NCBI GenBank assembly: GCA_037893225.1
Contig: JAZGUH010000022.1
Location: forward strand, 744,001-808,000
DNA: 64,000 bases
Origin: Hippasteria phrygiana
Lineage: Eukaryota; Echinodermata; Asteroidea; Valvatida; Goniasteridae
Direction: 5' to 3'
Part shown: one piece after another, positions 37,301 through 51,100 of the stretch
How the letters are laid out: every line of letters starts with the position of its first letter
How positions within the stretch are numbered: position 1 is the first letter of the stretch
Program-made: the position numbers and the translations under genes
Notes under the pieces: generated by a model
The model's input: the letters and a program-made list of their open reading frames with translations, nothing else
The model's database searches: none
Told to the model about the DNA's origin: nothing

Positions 37301-40300
37301 TCCTTTTTCCACTTTTTGAAAATAGGCACTTTACTCTTTATGTCATTGACAACATCAAGAAGCAAGTCATGTGTTACGACTCGCTTAGTTGCAGTAAGGA
37401 CACTCGGCAAAAAATGGCTAATAACGGCCAAGCTTTCTTCTAGTTTTTCAGAAATGGTAGGATTAACAGAAACTGGAGTCAAGTTCCCAGTGTTTTAGAT
37501 GGTCAGCAATGTGTAGTAGTTAGGCAAGCATCATGTGCGCAACAAGCAGATTCATCGAGCTGTGGCGTATTTTGTTGTCTGTTTGCAGAAGAACTATGCC
37601 TCGCAAAGAAACAAATAAGACCGTCTGATAATGCTGATAAACTAAGGATGTATGTCACTCTGCAAATGATTAAACGTTCTCGCATTATTGATCCAGAGCT
37701 ACAAAGATTAGTATTAACTTACCTCAGCCAGTAGTTTCATACACCCTTCTGATTATTTTGATTCAGATGAAAACCATGTATATTATGACGTTTACAGTTG
37801 ACCCGCGCCACTATTATGTGTGTAGTACGTAGTCGTTCCCGATATTAATGTATCACTCCACCTTTACCTTGTGGCATTGTCATGTTGTATCTGTAGACAC
37901 TGATGCAGATACTGTAGTCTGAGGTGGGTGCACTCTTTGGTAAACTAGGTTGACCACTGCCTTTCTTTAGTATTTGCTTCATCGTAAGTGGTTCTCAACA
38001 TTTTATGGGGCATATTCAGGAAACAGAATATGTGAGAAAAGAGGGCCCTGTCAGAAGGATGGCCTGCAGTTTAAGCTCAAAGACAATGCATTTGGAGAGG
38101 TGCATGATAAGTAATTATACTCAACAAATTCCATCAAGTCGATATGTTTATGTATAACATGCAATTCTCAGTATTACTGATAGCACGAGGAAAAATGAAA
38201 GAAAGGTAATACAACGTTTAATTTCTTTTCTTTAGGATCATAGCATTAATACCCCCTTACACTGCAAAAACTAGGGTGTTAAAAATAACACTTTTGGTGT
38301 TATGAGAGGTTCACACCAATTTGTGGTATTTTAACACATTTGGTGTTATCGTTCACACCCACGGGTGTAACAATACACTCATAGGTTTTAAGAATGACAC
38401 CAATTGTATTGTAACAATTCTTGGTGTAGTCCTTTTGGAAAACCGAGAGTGTTGAATTTAACAACCAAGTTTTTGCAGTATACTTGAGATTGACTAAGGC
38501 TAACTTAATCAAGTTTATTGTGTAAATTAGCACGTACTTTTAGTGCGTTTGCTTGTCTCGCCTGAACGAAGTTCAGAAAGAGACTACGTAGTCCGTAGTC
38601 CGTATGTGTCATTTTGGTTAAAAGGGTGGCTGCAATGAAATTGTACCAAAAATGTTATTCAAAGGTCAAGTACTGGGGTCAAAGGTCATTTGAGGTCAAG
38701 TTAAAATCGGCTAAATATAGGTAAAATAGGATGGAATTGTAAAATAGGTCATTGTGCTATTGTGCCGATTGAGGTGTCAAAATATGCAGAGAACATGATA
38801 ACATTTAAGCAGGCGAGACGCCTGGTTCGAGAACCACCTTGTTTAATATGTGCACCTTACAAAAAAAATTATAAAATAAGTTCACATATTATTTTGTAAT
38901 TGGCTTACAAACATTCGGTCACATATATTTTTAATGATTGATTAAGTTTCAACAGAATCGCCTAAGGAAAAAAATCAAAAGATGGCTGCTGAATTCATGA
39001 GACCAACGTCTCTTTCTTAATCATTCGTTCTAAAATTAGAGATAATGGTCGCTATTTGGCAATATGAATTAATGTCTGTACTTATGTTCTGACTTGACAC
39101 AGGTCTGTACAAAAATATTACATTCAGCACATTTTAACAGATGTATATAATGAATGTCGAAGCACTCGGTGGTGTCTGTGTTTGTTGTTGGCACCTAACA
39201 TGATTCCAAAAAGCTGTGTATCATTTCAAGTTCATTGCGAGTCTGCTCAGACACTGCTCAGGAAGAATTTGGAAAGAAGCTTTACGATAATAAATGTTTT
39301 CTTTGTCGAAATTAAGTTTTTAATAGTAAAACATTGTTATTCTTTTGAAATGTACAAAGGGATCATTGTACAAGTATTTTCGTCAACATAATGTCTATAA
39401 CCTTCCCGAACGCACATTAATTAATTATGTATCTCATTCAAGAAAAGAAGATAATTATTGTTAACTGTATATGTAATTATCGTTATCCAAATAAATTAAC
39501 AGTCGGAAAGTGGAACAGAAAATATAAAGAAGCAACTTTTGTAAAAATGGTAATATTTTAAAAGTTTCTGAATTCAACATCATTGCGTCTTAGAAAAATA
39601 TAATGTATGCTAAGTAAATTGCAAGAAAGCAATAAAACCAGCAAAACACAATTAAACCCCTAAAATTAGTAATAAAAAATTGATCACTTTAACGGGCTTA
39701 CCAGGCACTAGTAATGACTGTTAAGCCATAAAGTTAATTCTACCGAAAATAAAGTGCGCCCAGAAACATGATCGCATAAACTATTGTAGCGGTGGACCCT
39801 GTTGTATTTTAGGGAGGGATCTGGCAGTTAAGGAGGATGGGATGCTCATTGAACACGGCAATTATCGGATTTCGGTCTCTTTAACGGGCCAATTAAGCAC
39901 TAATTAGTGTTCGGTTGAAGCCTATACCAAATTAAGTGTGCCCAGTAACATGATCTCTTAGATTATTAAATAAAATTTCGAGTTTTTGACAACATGCGAG
40001 GTAACACTTTGTTTTAAAGGGGTAGTTATGTACGCAGCCGAAAAAACGCATTACAATAGTGCAGTGAAAACGGGGTATCTTTAACGGGCTAACTGGGCAC
40101 TAATTAGTATTCGGCTGAAGCCTATACCAAAATTAAGTGTGCCCAGAAGCATGGTCTTGTAGATTATGAAATAAAAGTTGTTGTTTTTCATAACATGTGA
40201 GGTACACTTTGTTTTAAAGGGTTAGTGATGTACGCAGCCAAAATGAAGGCATTACAATAGTGCAGTGAAAACGGGGTATCTTTAACGGGATAACTAGGCA

Positions 40301-43300
40301 CTAATTAGTGTTCGGCTGAAGCCTATACCAAATTAAGTGTGCCCAGTAACATGATCTCTTAGATTATGAAATAAAATTTCGAGTTTTTGACAACATGTGA
40401 GGTACACTTTGTTTTAAAGGGTTAGTGATGTACGCAGCCGAAAAGAAGGCATTACAATAGTGCAGTGAAAACGGGGTATCTTTAACGGGCTAATTAGGCA
40501 CTAATTAGTATTCGGTTGAAGCCTATATATATTTCTGGTTTATTTATTTATTTCACATTAAAAATTGAAACTGGTGGCCCAAAGGCCAAAAAGGTTTCAA
40601 TATACAGTGACAGTCATATACAATTTCGAATAAAAATGGTTAACTATTTATATCATAAAACATTTATATTAAACCTCCTATACAACATTAAATAAAAAAA
40701 ACATTAAGACAATTAACAACTCACAATTTAAATTTCGTAAGCATCATAGTAGATAGAAGGGCCATTTATATAATTCCATTCAATATTTGTGTTATCTGTG
40801 GTATAGCTGATCGTTTGTATCTTTCAGTATTGCACCGTGGTTGAACTAAGCAAGACCTACTGTCTAATCTAAGGTTTCGATTATAAGTTTTAACTGGCGG
40901 GAGCATATTTCGATGTCTTTCCGATCTGAACATTCTTTCCCCAAACTTACATAGTAATATGTGTCGTCGATGTTGAAGAGTTGATAAATGCAAAAATTCT
41001 AGAGCCTCGACATATGTTGTATATTGAGAAGCAAGAGCAATACGACATGCCCGTTTTTGAATTCTCTCAATTGCCAGGCATTGCTGTTGGGTGATAGATG
41101 TGTGCCAGACCTGGCATGCATATTCTAAAATAGGTCTCACATAGACAGTGAACACAGTCACAATGTCCTCAATAGGAATATTAGCTCTTTTCAATATACA
41201 CAGGGAATATAACCTACGTGAAGCCTTAGAAACAATACTTTCAATATGAGAGTTCCATTTCAAATCATTCTGGATAATAACACCAAGCAACTTAATTTGT
41301 GGAACATGATTCAACTGGGCAGTATTAATAACAAAATCTGGTAAATTAAGTTGTCATTTGAGGAAAGAAATTGTCATGATCTGACATTTAGCTGGTTTAG
41401 GCAGAACATCATTGCGTTTACACCAGTTTGTGAGATTATCTAAGTAATTTTGTAATCTTGATTGTTTCCCACATCCAACTTTTTCACCAAGGGTCAGGTC
41501 GTCCACATATTTCCACCTTCTGCAGCAATCAATAGAGGCGTCATTTACCAAAACTAAAAAAAGAATAGGGCCTAATTTAGTTCCCTGTGGGACACCACAT
41601 GATATTTGCTGAGAGGATGAGATGAGCCCATTCAGTTTTGTACACTGGGTACGGTGCATGAGAAAGCTGCAGAGTGTAGGGACAATGGACTTCCTGACCC
41701 CAAGATTAATTAGTTTGTTAATAACAATCCCATGGTTAACCCGGTCAAACGCTTTTGTAAAGTCTACAGTACAAAATTGTGCATAATAGCCTGGTTTATC
41801 TAAACCCTCAAAAATATAATTTAACAAATCAATCAAATAGTGTGCCGTTGAACATCCTCTAATGTTACCATATTGCTGGGGATCAAACTTAGTAGAAATA
41901 TCTTGAATTATCCATTTGGCCAAAAAAGTTTCAAAAATGCGGCCAAAAATGGGTGTGAGTGAAATGGGTCTCAATTGGTCATAGGAGGTAATGTTATTTT
42001 CTTTAGGTACTGGTACAACTGTAGCTTGTCTCCATACATCCGGAAAAATACCATCTCTCAAACAAGAGTTGAAAATAATGGTCAAAGGACCTGCAAGTTC
42101 AGGAGCAAATTCTTTGATGAGTTTGGTCGGCATATCAGAGGGGTGCCCAGCCTTTAATAAACTAAGATTGCTCAATAGTTTCAAAACTTGAGTTCGAAAA
42201 ATTTCAGGGGGTGGTGATTCCGCCGGCAAATATGAAGGCAAGTTATGAGGGTTTAGAGCAGGTAACTGAGAACAAATTTGAACAAAATGGTTATTAATAG
42301 CTTCAACTGTAGACTTAAGGTCAAACGCTGCACCTGGAATACTAGTACAAGAGTTTGCCGGTTTTAAGTGACAAAGTTTCTGGATATGAAAATGCCATTT
42401 ACTCGGTTGGCAATTCTTTAGCCCTTGTATAGATACCTTATAAAATGTGCTTTTTGCAGCTTGAATTTCACGTTGAACTTTATTACGCAGAGCTCGCCAT
42501 CTACATGCACTGGAAATATTTACATTCCTACACACAAATGCATCATTCCTTTGGACCAATAATCTTTTTAAATTAAAAGTCAACCATGGTTTGTCACCCT
42601 TCCGATACTTCCTAATAACCTGTGGAAAATGGTCATGGTAAGCTTGTTCTAATTCACTGACAAGAAAATTTGCTTGATCCAGTGATGCAAGACCGTTAAA
42701 ATGTTGATTCCAATCATGGTTGATGATCCAACGTCCAAAAGATCTAACCGAGGAATCTCTATATGGCCGTAAGATACATTCCCGTTTTCCCACTAAGGGA
42801 AGCTTAAGCAATGGTTGAATTAAAATACAACAATGATCACTAGTTCCCAAAGGAGCTAATTTTTCTACGTATGGAAATAGATCAGGGTAATTAGTAAAAA
42901 ACTTATCAAGTGTTGTATGCCCTCTTGTAGGAAAGTTTATAAGTTGATTCATACCCAAGTTTTGACGAAACCCCTCACAATTCATGTCATTGAAGTCTCC
43001 CATTATAGCTACAACAGCTGACATATCATTGGCACGAATACGATCGACAGTGTCATAAATATGTTCCAAAAGCTCGTATCCATATACAGAAGATGGTGGA
43101 AAATAAACAACAGCAATATAAATATTAATTGAACACCCTCTCGCTTGTTTGATGTCACATTTGAGCCAAAGACATTCAAAGTTACATTTATGCCAGGGCA
43201 ACAATTGTACAGAAACAAATTCAGAGTTTCTAATATATGCTGCGACTCCACCACCCCTACGACCATCTGTGCGGTTCTTAACAAACATGCTAAATTCAGG

Positions 43301-45126
43301 TATCTCAGCTGCTTGTACTGTAACATCAGTAAACCATGTTTCTGTTACAATACCCATATGGATATTATGCCGATCCAACAATAATTCCCATTCATCAGTT
43401 TTATTGTTCAAGGATCGAGCATTCGTAATTAAAAAGCGTGGTAGAACTATAGGTCTTCCACTGCAGGACACACCTTCCTTTCTTTGTCGCTTAATTGGTA
43501 CCAGATATCTTGGACATGATGCTCTTGATGTCATTCTATCCTTGATACATCTCGTCCGAGTGCTCAAGGTAAGTCGCCTAGACAATACTTGAATCGGGAA
43601 AAATGTCGGCAGTTGTAGCTGGCAGTTTCCTTTAGGCTTCAGCCTTCTAACACTTCTTCCCGCTCGTTTACCTCTGTATCCAAACAATCCATTTAATTTG
43701 ATACATGCTAAGTCTTGTATGCTCAGACGGTACGTGGAACATTGTAGGGCAAGGATTTGATCTCTTGTCGTGTAAGTTTACCAAAATGAAGTGTGCCCAG
43801 TAATATGATCTCTTAGATTATGAAATATTTTTTTTAGTTTTTGACAACATGTGTGGTACACTTTGTTTTAAAGGGGTAGTGGTGTACGCAGTCGAAAAGA
43901 AGGCATTGCAATAGTGCAGTGAAAACGGGGTATCTTTAACGGGCTAATTAGGCACTAATTAGTATTCGGTTGAAGCCTATACCAAAATTAAGTGTGCCCA
44001 GAAGCATGGTCTTGTAGATTATGAAATAAAAGTTGGAGTTTTTGATAACATGTGAGGTACACTTTGTTTTAAAGGGGTATAGTGATGTACGCAGCCGAAA
44101 AGAAGGCATTACAATAGTGCAGTGAAAACGGGGTATCTTTAACGGGCTAATTAGGCACTAATTAGTGGTGGGCTGAAGCCTATACCAAAATTAAGTATGC
44201 CCAGAAACATGGTCTTGTAGATTATGAAATAAAAGTTGGAGTTTTTCATAACATGTGAGGTACACTTTGTTTTAAAGGGTTAGTGATGTACGCAGCCGAA
44301 AAGAAGGCATTACAATAGTGCAGTGAAAACGGGGTAGCTTTAACGGGCTAATTAGGCACTAATTAGTTTTCGGCTGACGCCTATACCAAAATTAAGTGTG
44401 CCCAGTAACATGATCTGTCAGACTATGAAATAAAAGTTGGAGTTTTTGATAACATGTGAGGTACACTTTGTTTTGAATGTTGCATTCACTTTTCAACATT
44501 TCTAAAAGCTTTGAAAAATAACAGGAAATGTGATGATTACTATTGGGCAGCTAATTTAACAGTAATTACTTCATCAAAATTACAAAAATGGTTTATAAAA
44601 CTGTGGCTTATGTTGTGCGTTTTAGTATGGAATGAAAAAGTATTGTTATTTTTCGTTTTTTATGAAAAATTCGTTGAATAAGCGAAGTGAACTTTCTGGA
44701 AAATGTATCACCTTTTGCCGCATGCGTTATAGATTTTTCGATTCTTGCTGAATACGCGGATAAATCCGCGGCTGAATACGCGGCCAGAAACCCGGCCGAA
44801 TCCGCGGCTAGCTTGAGCCTGGTACATGACCACTAACGTTACTACATTATAGTCTTGGTTCCAAGACGTCCTTAGCGGTGCGACGTATAGACAAATCCGG
44901 CGACCAAAATTAGAAGCATTTACTGCGGTGGCGAGGCGCTCGCGTGCGTGTTAGACGTACGCGCTCCACGCAGCTTCGACCAACAGGGTGTTTACAACTT
45001 GCCAAAATGCGCGCGCGACTGAAATTAAAGAACGCGCGCAATCAGCACGCGAGCGCAACACCACTGTAAAAATGGCGTCGGCGAATTCCTGTATAGCGCG
45101 CACGGCCGGCCGACAGCGCCCTCTCG

Positions 45127-45163
<37 letters not shown>

Positions 45164-48100
45164 CATGTAAACGGTGCAATCGTGGACCTCCCATTGTTCC
45201 TCTTTTGTTTATACTCTAACATTTTCGGAAGGCCTCCCATTGGTTTTGTACACGATTTTCAACCGTGGACGTTAGGTCAAACGTGGACCCCTTTGTCTAC
45301 GCTCGAATTATTTTGTCCTAGGTCCACGATTGCCGGCATATACAAACTCACACCACGGCCAAATCGCTTACACCGTCGGCCGTCTTGGTTATTTCGCAAG
45401 TTCTGCTCGCGAAATCGCGAGCAGAACTGTGTGGCATTTGCATGCGCGTGTGACGTAGCTGCATTATTGCATGTAAATCGCAAACACTCACTAGTCTAGT
45501 TTCTGTACTCACGTCGGGTGTACGTGTCCGTACGTTACCCCTATAGAACTACACATGTATGGGGCTCCTACCAGATTCGATCGATCCTTTGCTTGGTGCA
45601 CACAAGTTCAGGATATAAAGTAAGCAACAGACAGATTTTTGGGGTAAAATGTTCGGCGGTTTTTGTGTGCACAGTGTAAACACAGTGCATGAAAATTGTG
45701 TTCTTATTCTTGCTGCAGCAGCCTATGGGAAAATTGGGCTTCTTTCTATGGGGCTCTGGTACATAATAGGAGCCTCATAGTTAAGTTCTAGGGGTATCCG
45801 TACGTGTGTACGTGCAGCCTTCCTTCCTGGTGCAGCGCAGTACCAAGCCATTCGTTTGTTGGAAAAAATATCTGATCGCGTGGACAAAGCGATGGATTTA
45901 ACAGCAAAAAACTGGGCTTTGGAAAGCTAAAAAGTCATCAATTTGTACGTGGCCATGATTTGTTTGTTAATTTACCAACAGGATTTGGCAAGAGTGTAAT
46001 TTTTCAAGCTGCTCAATTTCCTGAACCATAGCTACTATATGCTTAACCATGCGACCTGCGCGAGCACAAAAATCACGCGCTTCTTCCATGGGGTGATTTT
46101 GGAAGGCACCTTTGTTTACGCGTTAATACATTGGTTTTGTGCACACAATCTTTTCTCTAATGGTCTAAATAGATGAATAGGGGTCCTCTGGACATACACA
46201 CAAAAGAATTAAATATGAATGGAATAGACCGACGGCTTCATATGGAAATTAGAAAAAGAAAAAATGTGCCTTCCGAAATCACCACGTGGCTCCTCGCACG
46301 GTTTTTGCACAACTAAATGGGCTTTTGGCTGGGGCCCAGGTTTCTCATGACTGGAGTGACCCCAAGTGAACTCCTTCTTGAAAAGCGACTATACCACTTC
46401 AAAATACAATGTATCATTGAGGATTACAAAAAATATGAATGGAATAGACAGACGGCTTCATATGGAAATTAGAAAAAGAAAAAATGTGCCTTCCGAAATC
46501 TCCAAGCGGCAGCTCGCAGGGTTAAACGAAACGAAGTAATGCAAACAGGAGAAAGCGCTGGTTATTGTCGTCGTGCCATTGAAAGCCCTGGCCGTTGATC
46601 AGTTACATCATGGAGGAAGGATCGTGCTGAACATCTGGGACTGATGTCGGCAGAGATAACGTCTGATATTCCAGATCACATTTTGGAACAATCCCAAGAT
46701 TTCTCAATCCTGTTTGCTCAGTTAGTCCAGAATCACTCTGCTCAGAACGTTAACTGACCAGTAAGTTATTACTAAAACATGAGTTTCCTCCAGTGCGCAA
46801 GCGCGATTATTCGTTTGACCCGCCTGTTAAATTATGCATAAGCAGGTCGCGTGCGCTCCCCATGCGAAATAGCCAAGACGCTCTTAGCGATTTGGCCTTG
46901 GCGTGTCAGTAAAGGCTGGTTTAGTCGGTCGCGCGATGGTCGCCGCGACTAAAAATTGCTCGCGATCCTCTCACGCAGGGTTTATAGTAGTCTTGGTTCC
47001 AAGACGTCCTTAGCGCGGTGCGACGTACAGCGCGCACGACAGCGCCCTCTAGCTACACACACACACACACACACACACACAGTCATGTAAACGGTGCAAT
47101 CGTGGACCTCCCATTGTTCCTCTTTTGTTTATACTCTAACTTTTTCGGAAGGCCTCCCATTGGTTTTGTACACGATTTTCAATCGTGAACGTTAGGTCAA
47201 ACGTGGACCCCTTTGTCTACGCCCGAATTCGTTTGTCCTAGGTCCACGATTGCCGGCATATACAAACTCACACACATACACACACACACGCCAAGGCCAA
47301 ATCGCTAAGAACGTCTTGGGTATTTCGCAAGGGAGCGCGCGCGACCTGCTTATGCATAATTTAAACGAATAATCGCGCTTGCGCACTGGAGGAAACTCAT
47401 GTTTAAGTAATAACTTACTAGTCAGTTAACGTTCTGAGCAGAGTGATTCTGGACTGGCAAACAGGATTGAGAAATATTCGGATTGTTCAAAAAATGTGAT
47501 CCAGAATTCAATATCAGACGTTATCTCTGCCAATTTCAGTCCCAGATGTTCAGCACGATGTAACTTATCAACGGCCAGAGCTTTCAATGGCACGACGACA
47601 ATAATCAGCGCTTTCTCATGTTTGCATTCGGTTACTTCGTTCATGGAGGTAGGAAACACCTCCATGCTTCGTTCAAGAAATCTAAATTATATAGTACAAA
47701 ACTATGCGACGGTACGGCACGACGCGACTATGCGACGGCACGACGCGACTATCCGACAGCACGACGCGACTATGCGACGGCACGACGCGACTATCAGACG
47801 GTACGACACGACTATGCGCCGTTGACGGCGCAAACAGCTGCGGACCCAAGTAACACTGCCACAAATGCGACGCGTAAATGGCAGCAATGGAATTCCATAC
47901 AATGGAGCAGCTTGAAAAATTACACTCTTGCCAAATCCCGTTGGTAAATTAACAAACAAATCATGGCCACGTACAAATTGATGAATGGCACTGATCTGAT
48001 AACTTTTTAGCTTTCCAAAGCCCCGTTTTTTGCTGTAAAATCGATCGCTTGGTCCACGCGGTCCAGAAATTTTTTCCAACAAACAACGAATGGCTTGGTA

Positions 48101-51100
48101 CTGCGATGCACGTTCATACGTACGTACACAAAAAACCGACGTGAGTACAGAAACTAGACTAGCCCTAACCCTGCCAGACGCAGCACAGTGCATCTGTGGT
48201 GACAGCTTGCTGCGTTCTGCACACAAGTCAATGTGACAAAGTATGCAATCTGATGCGTCTGGCAGGGTTTCTAGCCAAAATACCCTGGAGGGTTAGGGCT
48301 AGTGAGTGTTGGCTATTTAGGCCTACATACGATAATGCAGCTACGTCACACGCGCATGCAAATGCCACACAGTTCTGCTCGCGATTTCGCGAGACGGTCT
48401 TAGCGATTTGGCCTTGGCGTGAGTTTGTATATGCCGGCAATCGTGGACCTAGGACAAAAGAATTCGAGCGTAGACAAAGGGGTCCACGTTTGACCTAACG
48501 TCCACGATTGAAAATCGTGTACAAAACCAATTGGAGGCCTTCCGAAAAAGTTAGAGTATAAACAAAAGAGGAACAATGGGAGGTCCACGATTGCACCCGT
48601 TTACATGACTGTGTGTGTGTGTGTGTGTAGCGAGAGGGTGCTAAAAAAGGCGTAGCGTCATCCAGCGACCATCAGCGTCGGGCGATTTTCATCGCGCGAC
48701 CGACTATAAACCGGCCTTAAGTGTGTTGCTAGAGGGCGCTGTCGGCCGGCCGTTGCACGCTATACGTCGCACCGCTAAGGACGTCTTGGAACCAAGACTA
48801 CTATCATTACAGCAGAGTTCACACGGCCCGGTGTTGGGTCAGGTTGCCGGTGTTTATAATAAAACCCTCCCCAACGTGAGTTTTAACTGGCATTGTTTAC
48901 AACAGCGTGTTTTATAGCATGTTGTGCGTACGTAGCATTTTGTGCGTACGTACTTTATGGACGGCCCCATGGTGTGACGGGCCGGGGGGGGGGGGGGGGG
49001 GGGGGGGGGGTTGAGAATCAGCTCCTGTGCATTTTTGTTTGCGAGAGTGTCAAAGTGGTTTGGGGTGTGCTTAGCCCAGGTTGGACTCCTCAGTATCTTC
49101 ATCACATCCTGGGCTAGGGTGTGTGCTGAGTATTTATTAAAATTGTGGCTATTCTTGGGCACATTTTAGCACTAACTTAATTGTAACTTGTATAACTCGC
49201 AACCAAAGTTTTCCGAAGCGGCTGAAAACTGTGGCGATTGCTTCAATGGCTTGTACATACGCCCCAGCGGCAGCGACGACGTAACAATCAAAGATAATGG
49301 TTCGAAAAAAAAGTATTTCTTTTTTCCTTTTAAATCTCGACAAAAATGCTTTGCAAATAAGCTGCGACTTTTTTCAAAAGAACGTACACTGTATTACTGT
49401 GTAACTTTCTATCTACAAAGTTGTATAGCAAGGCCACCATGGCCTGTCAAACAAAACCCAATCCTGGCCAGTCGAGTGAAAACAACGCTACCCTCCTGAT
49501 AAACTGTAGAGTTTCCTATAAGGGTATAAAAGCGCTAAAATAATTGTACGGGAGTCACTTTCCAAATGTGTTTCTAAGACGATTTGCTAACTACAACTAC
49601 AGTTTATATTTTACGTAAAGAAATGGCAGCTCGTGGTCGCTACTTGTGTCAAATATAGAAAGAGAATGTTTGATTGAAATGTAGACCAGGGCAGCGGCGT
49701 AGCCAGGGCTCTATCCACATGGGGCGAATTTCGTATTTTTGGGAGGGGGGGTCAAAGTATTATACCATTATTTTCTCCGTTTGCGAAAATTACAGTGGTG
49801 GGGGCGACTGGGGGAGACGATTTGTTTATGGGGAGGGGTGCTTAAGCACTATAGGGTTAGGTTTAGAGTTGGGATTTGTGTGGTCACTATTGATATGAAC
49901 TCAGTGTTGCGGTTACTGCGTTCGCAGAATATCGCTTTAACAAATATTCGATACTGATCACTAACACGTGCATTATCAACTTTTAGTCATTTCCAAAGAC
50001 AAAATATCATCAGAATTAACAAGTTTTATTCATCTGTTCATTCTTGATAATTTGGAGTTATGTAAAAGATGCTAATTCGCGTAACTCTACGCTATTCGTC
50101 ATCGATGATAAATTCCTGGCCTGCAGATGGTCGTCGCGGTTCTGAAACCCAAGTTTAACGATTCGAAAAACAATCTGTCTTGCGACTGAACAATTGGACG
50201 CTACTGTACATCAATAAACGGCAAATAGTCACAGACGTTAAATAATACTACTTTTTTCCTAGTCAGAATAGTTCGTTGTTTGCAATAAAAACAACTGCTG
50301 CTGTTTGGTTTGGGTAAACTATTTAACTGCATTACTGTTGGAAAATTGGGGGGCAGTATTTGAAAAAGTCGGGTATTTCCCGATGGTCGACCGACCATCA
50401 TTGGGAATTGATACAAAATCTCACAAATTACGGCACCATGATTACGCTTGATGGTTGAGACTACTATTTACTTGATGTCAAGTAAGGGCCATTCAACATT
50501 TTCAATGTTTTAAAATTTCGACAATTTTTTCCGGTACATTTATATTTTAACTTTTATAATTACAAAAAAATGTATAGCATATTTTTTAAATTCCACCCAG
50601 CACGAAAAATCCGCCCGGCCGCTGATGAGAAACAAGTAATTTTTTTTAGGTTGCCTTAAAGATGAAAGTGATAATTCCAGCCATTTTGTTATGTCAAAGT
50701 GGTTAAAATGGAAGTTTTTTCTGATGTTGGTGACGGTTTGTGCCGCTGTCAGTGGAAGATCATTTCTACAAAGTGGTGGTGTGTAGTCTTATAGGTGATG
50801 AAAAAATTACGCGCAAGGGTCGGAAAGTGACCCGAATTTCAGCACGTGATAATAACCTATGTAGAAAAATTACCTTTAAACTTTACGTTAGATTTAAAAG
50901 TTTTGAAAAATGTTTAGATGCGAACTACTTTTTGCAAATAAATGTTTCAGTTTACTTAGCGCCTTTTACCTGCTTGTTTGCTCATAAAAAAACGGTGCCG
51001 AAATTGCGATCACGAAATGCCGAACTTACGCACAGGGTGCCAAATTTCCGGACAACACGAACGTTTCGGGTAAATCGATAGGCCTACTGCATATATTTTT

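Larger units (their letters stand above)
39690..44480. repeat. 201-bp satellite array, interrupted by a retrotransposon
   Basis: The unit, marked by ctttaacgggctaattaggcactaattag, recurs at 39891, 40081, 40282 and 40482, then at 43935, 44139 and 44340 (spacing 190-204 bp). The left-most units (39690-39990) are more diverged. The array is split at the same point of the unit (gaagcctata | ccaaaa) by 40528-43778. Confidence 0.92.
44845..48803. mobile_element. ~4-kb imperfect palindrome of a transposon carrying RecQ-like helicase pieces
   Basis: The outer ends are tagtcttggttccaagacgt at about 44849 and its complement at about 48784-48803, followed inward by 'ccttagcggtgcgacgta', a CA (or GT) microsatellite and a conserved 0.35-kb block (catgtaaacggtgcaatcgt...). 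A third, direct copy of that end block starts at about 46987, so the structure is two elements, or one element plus an inverted partner. Left arm 45490-46880 and right arm 47325-48160 are inverted copies, each with later insertions of its own. Confidence 0.85.
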
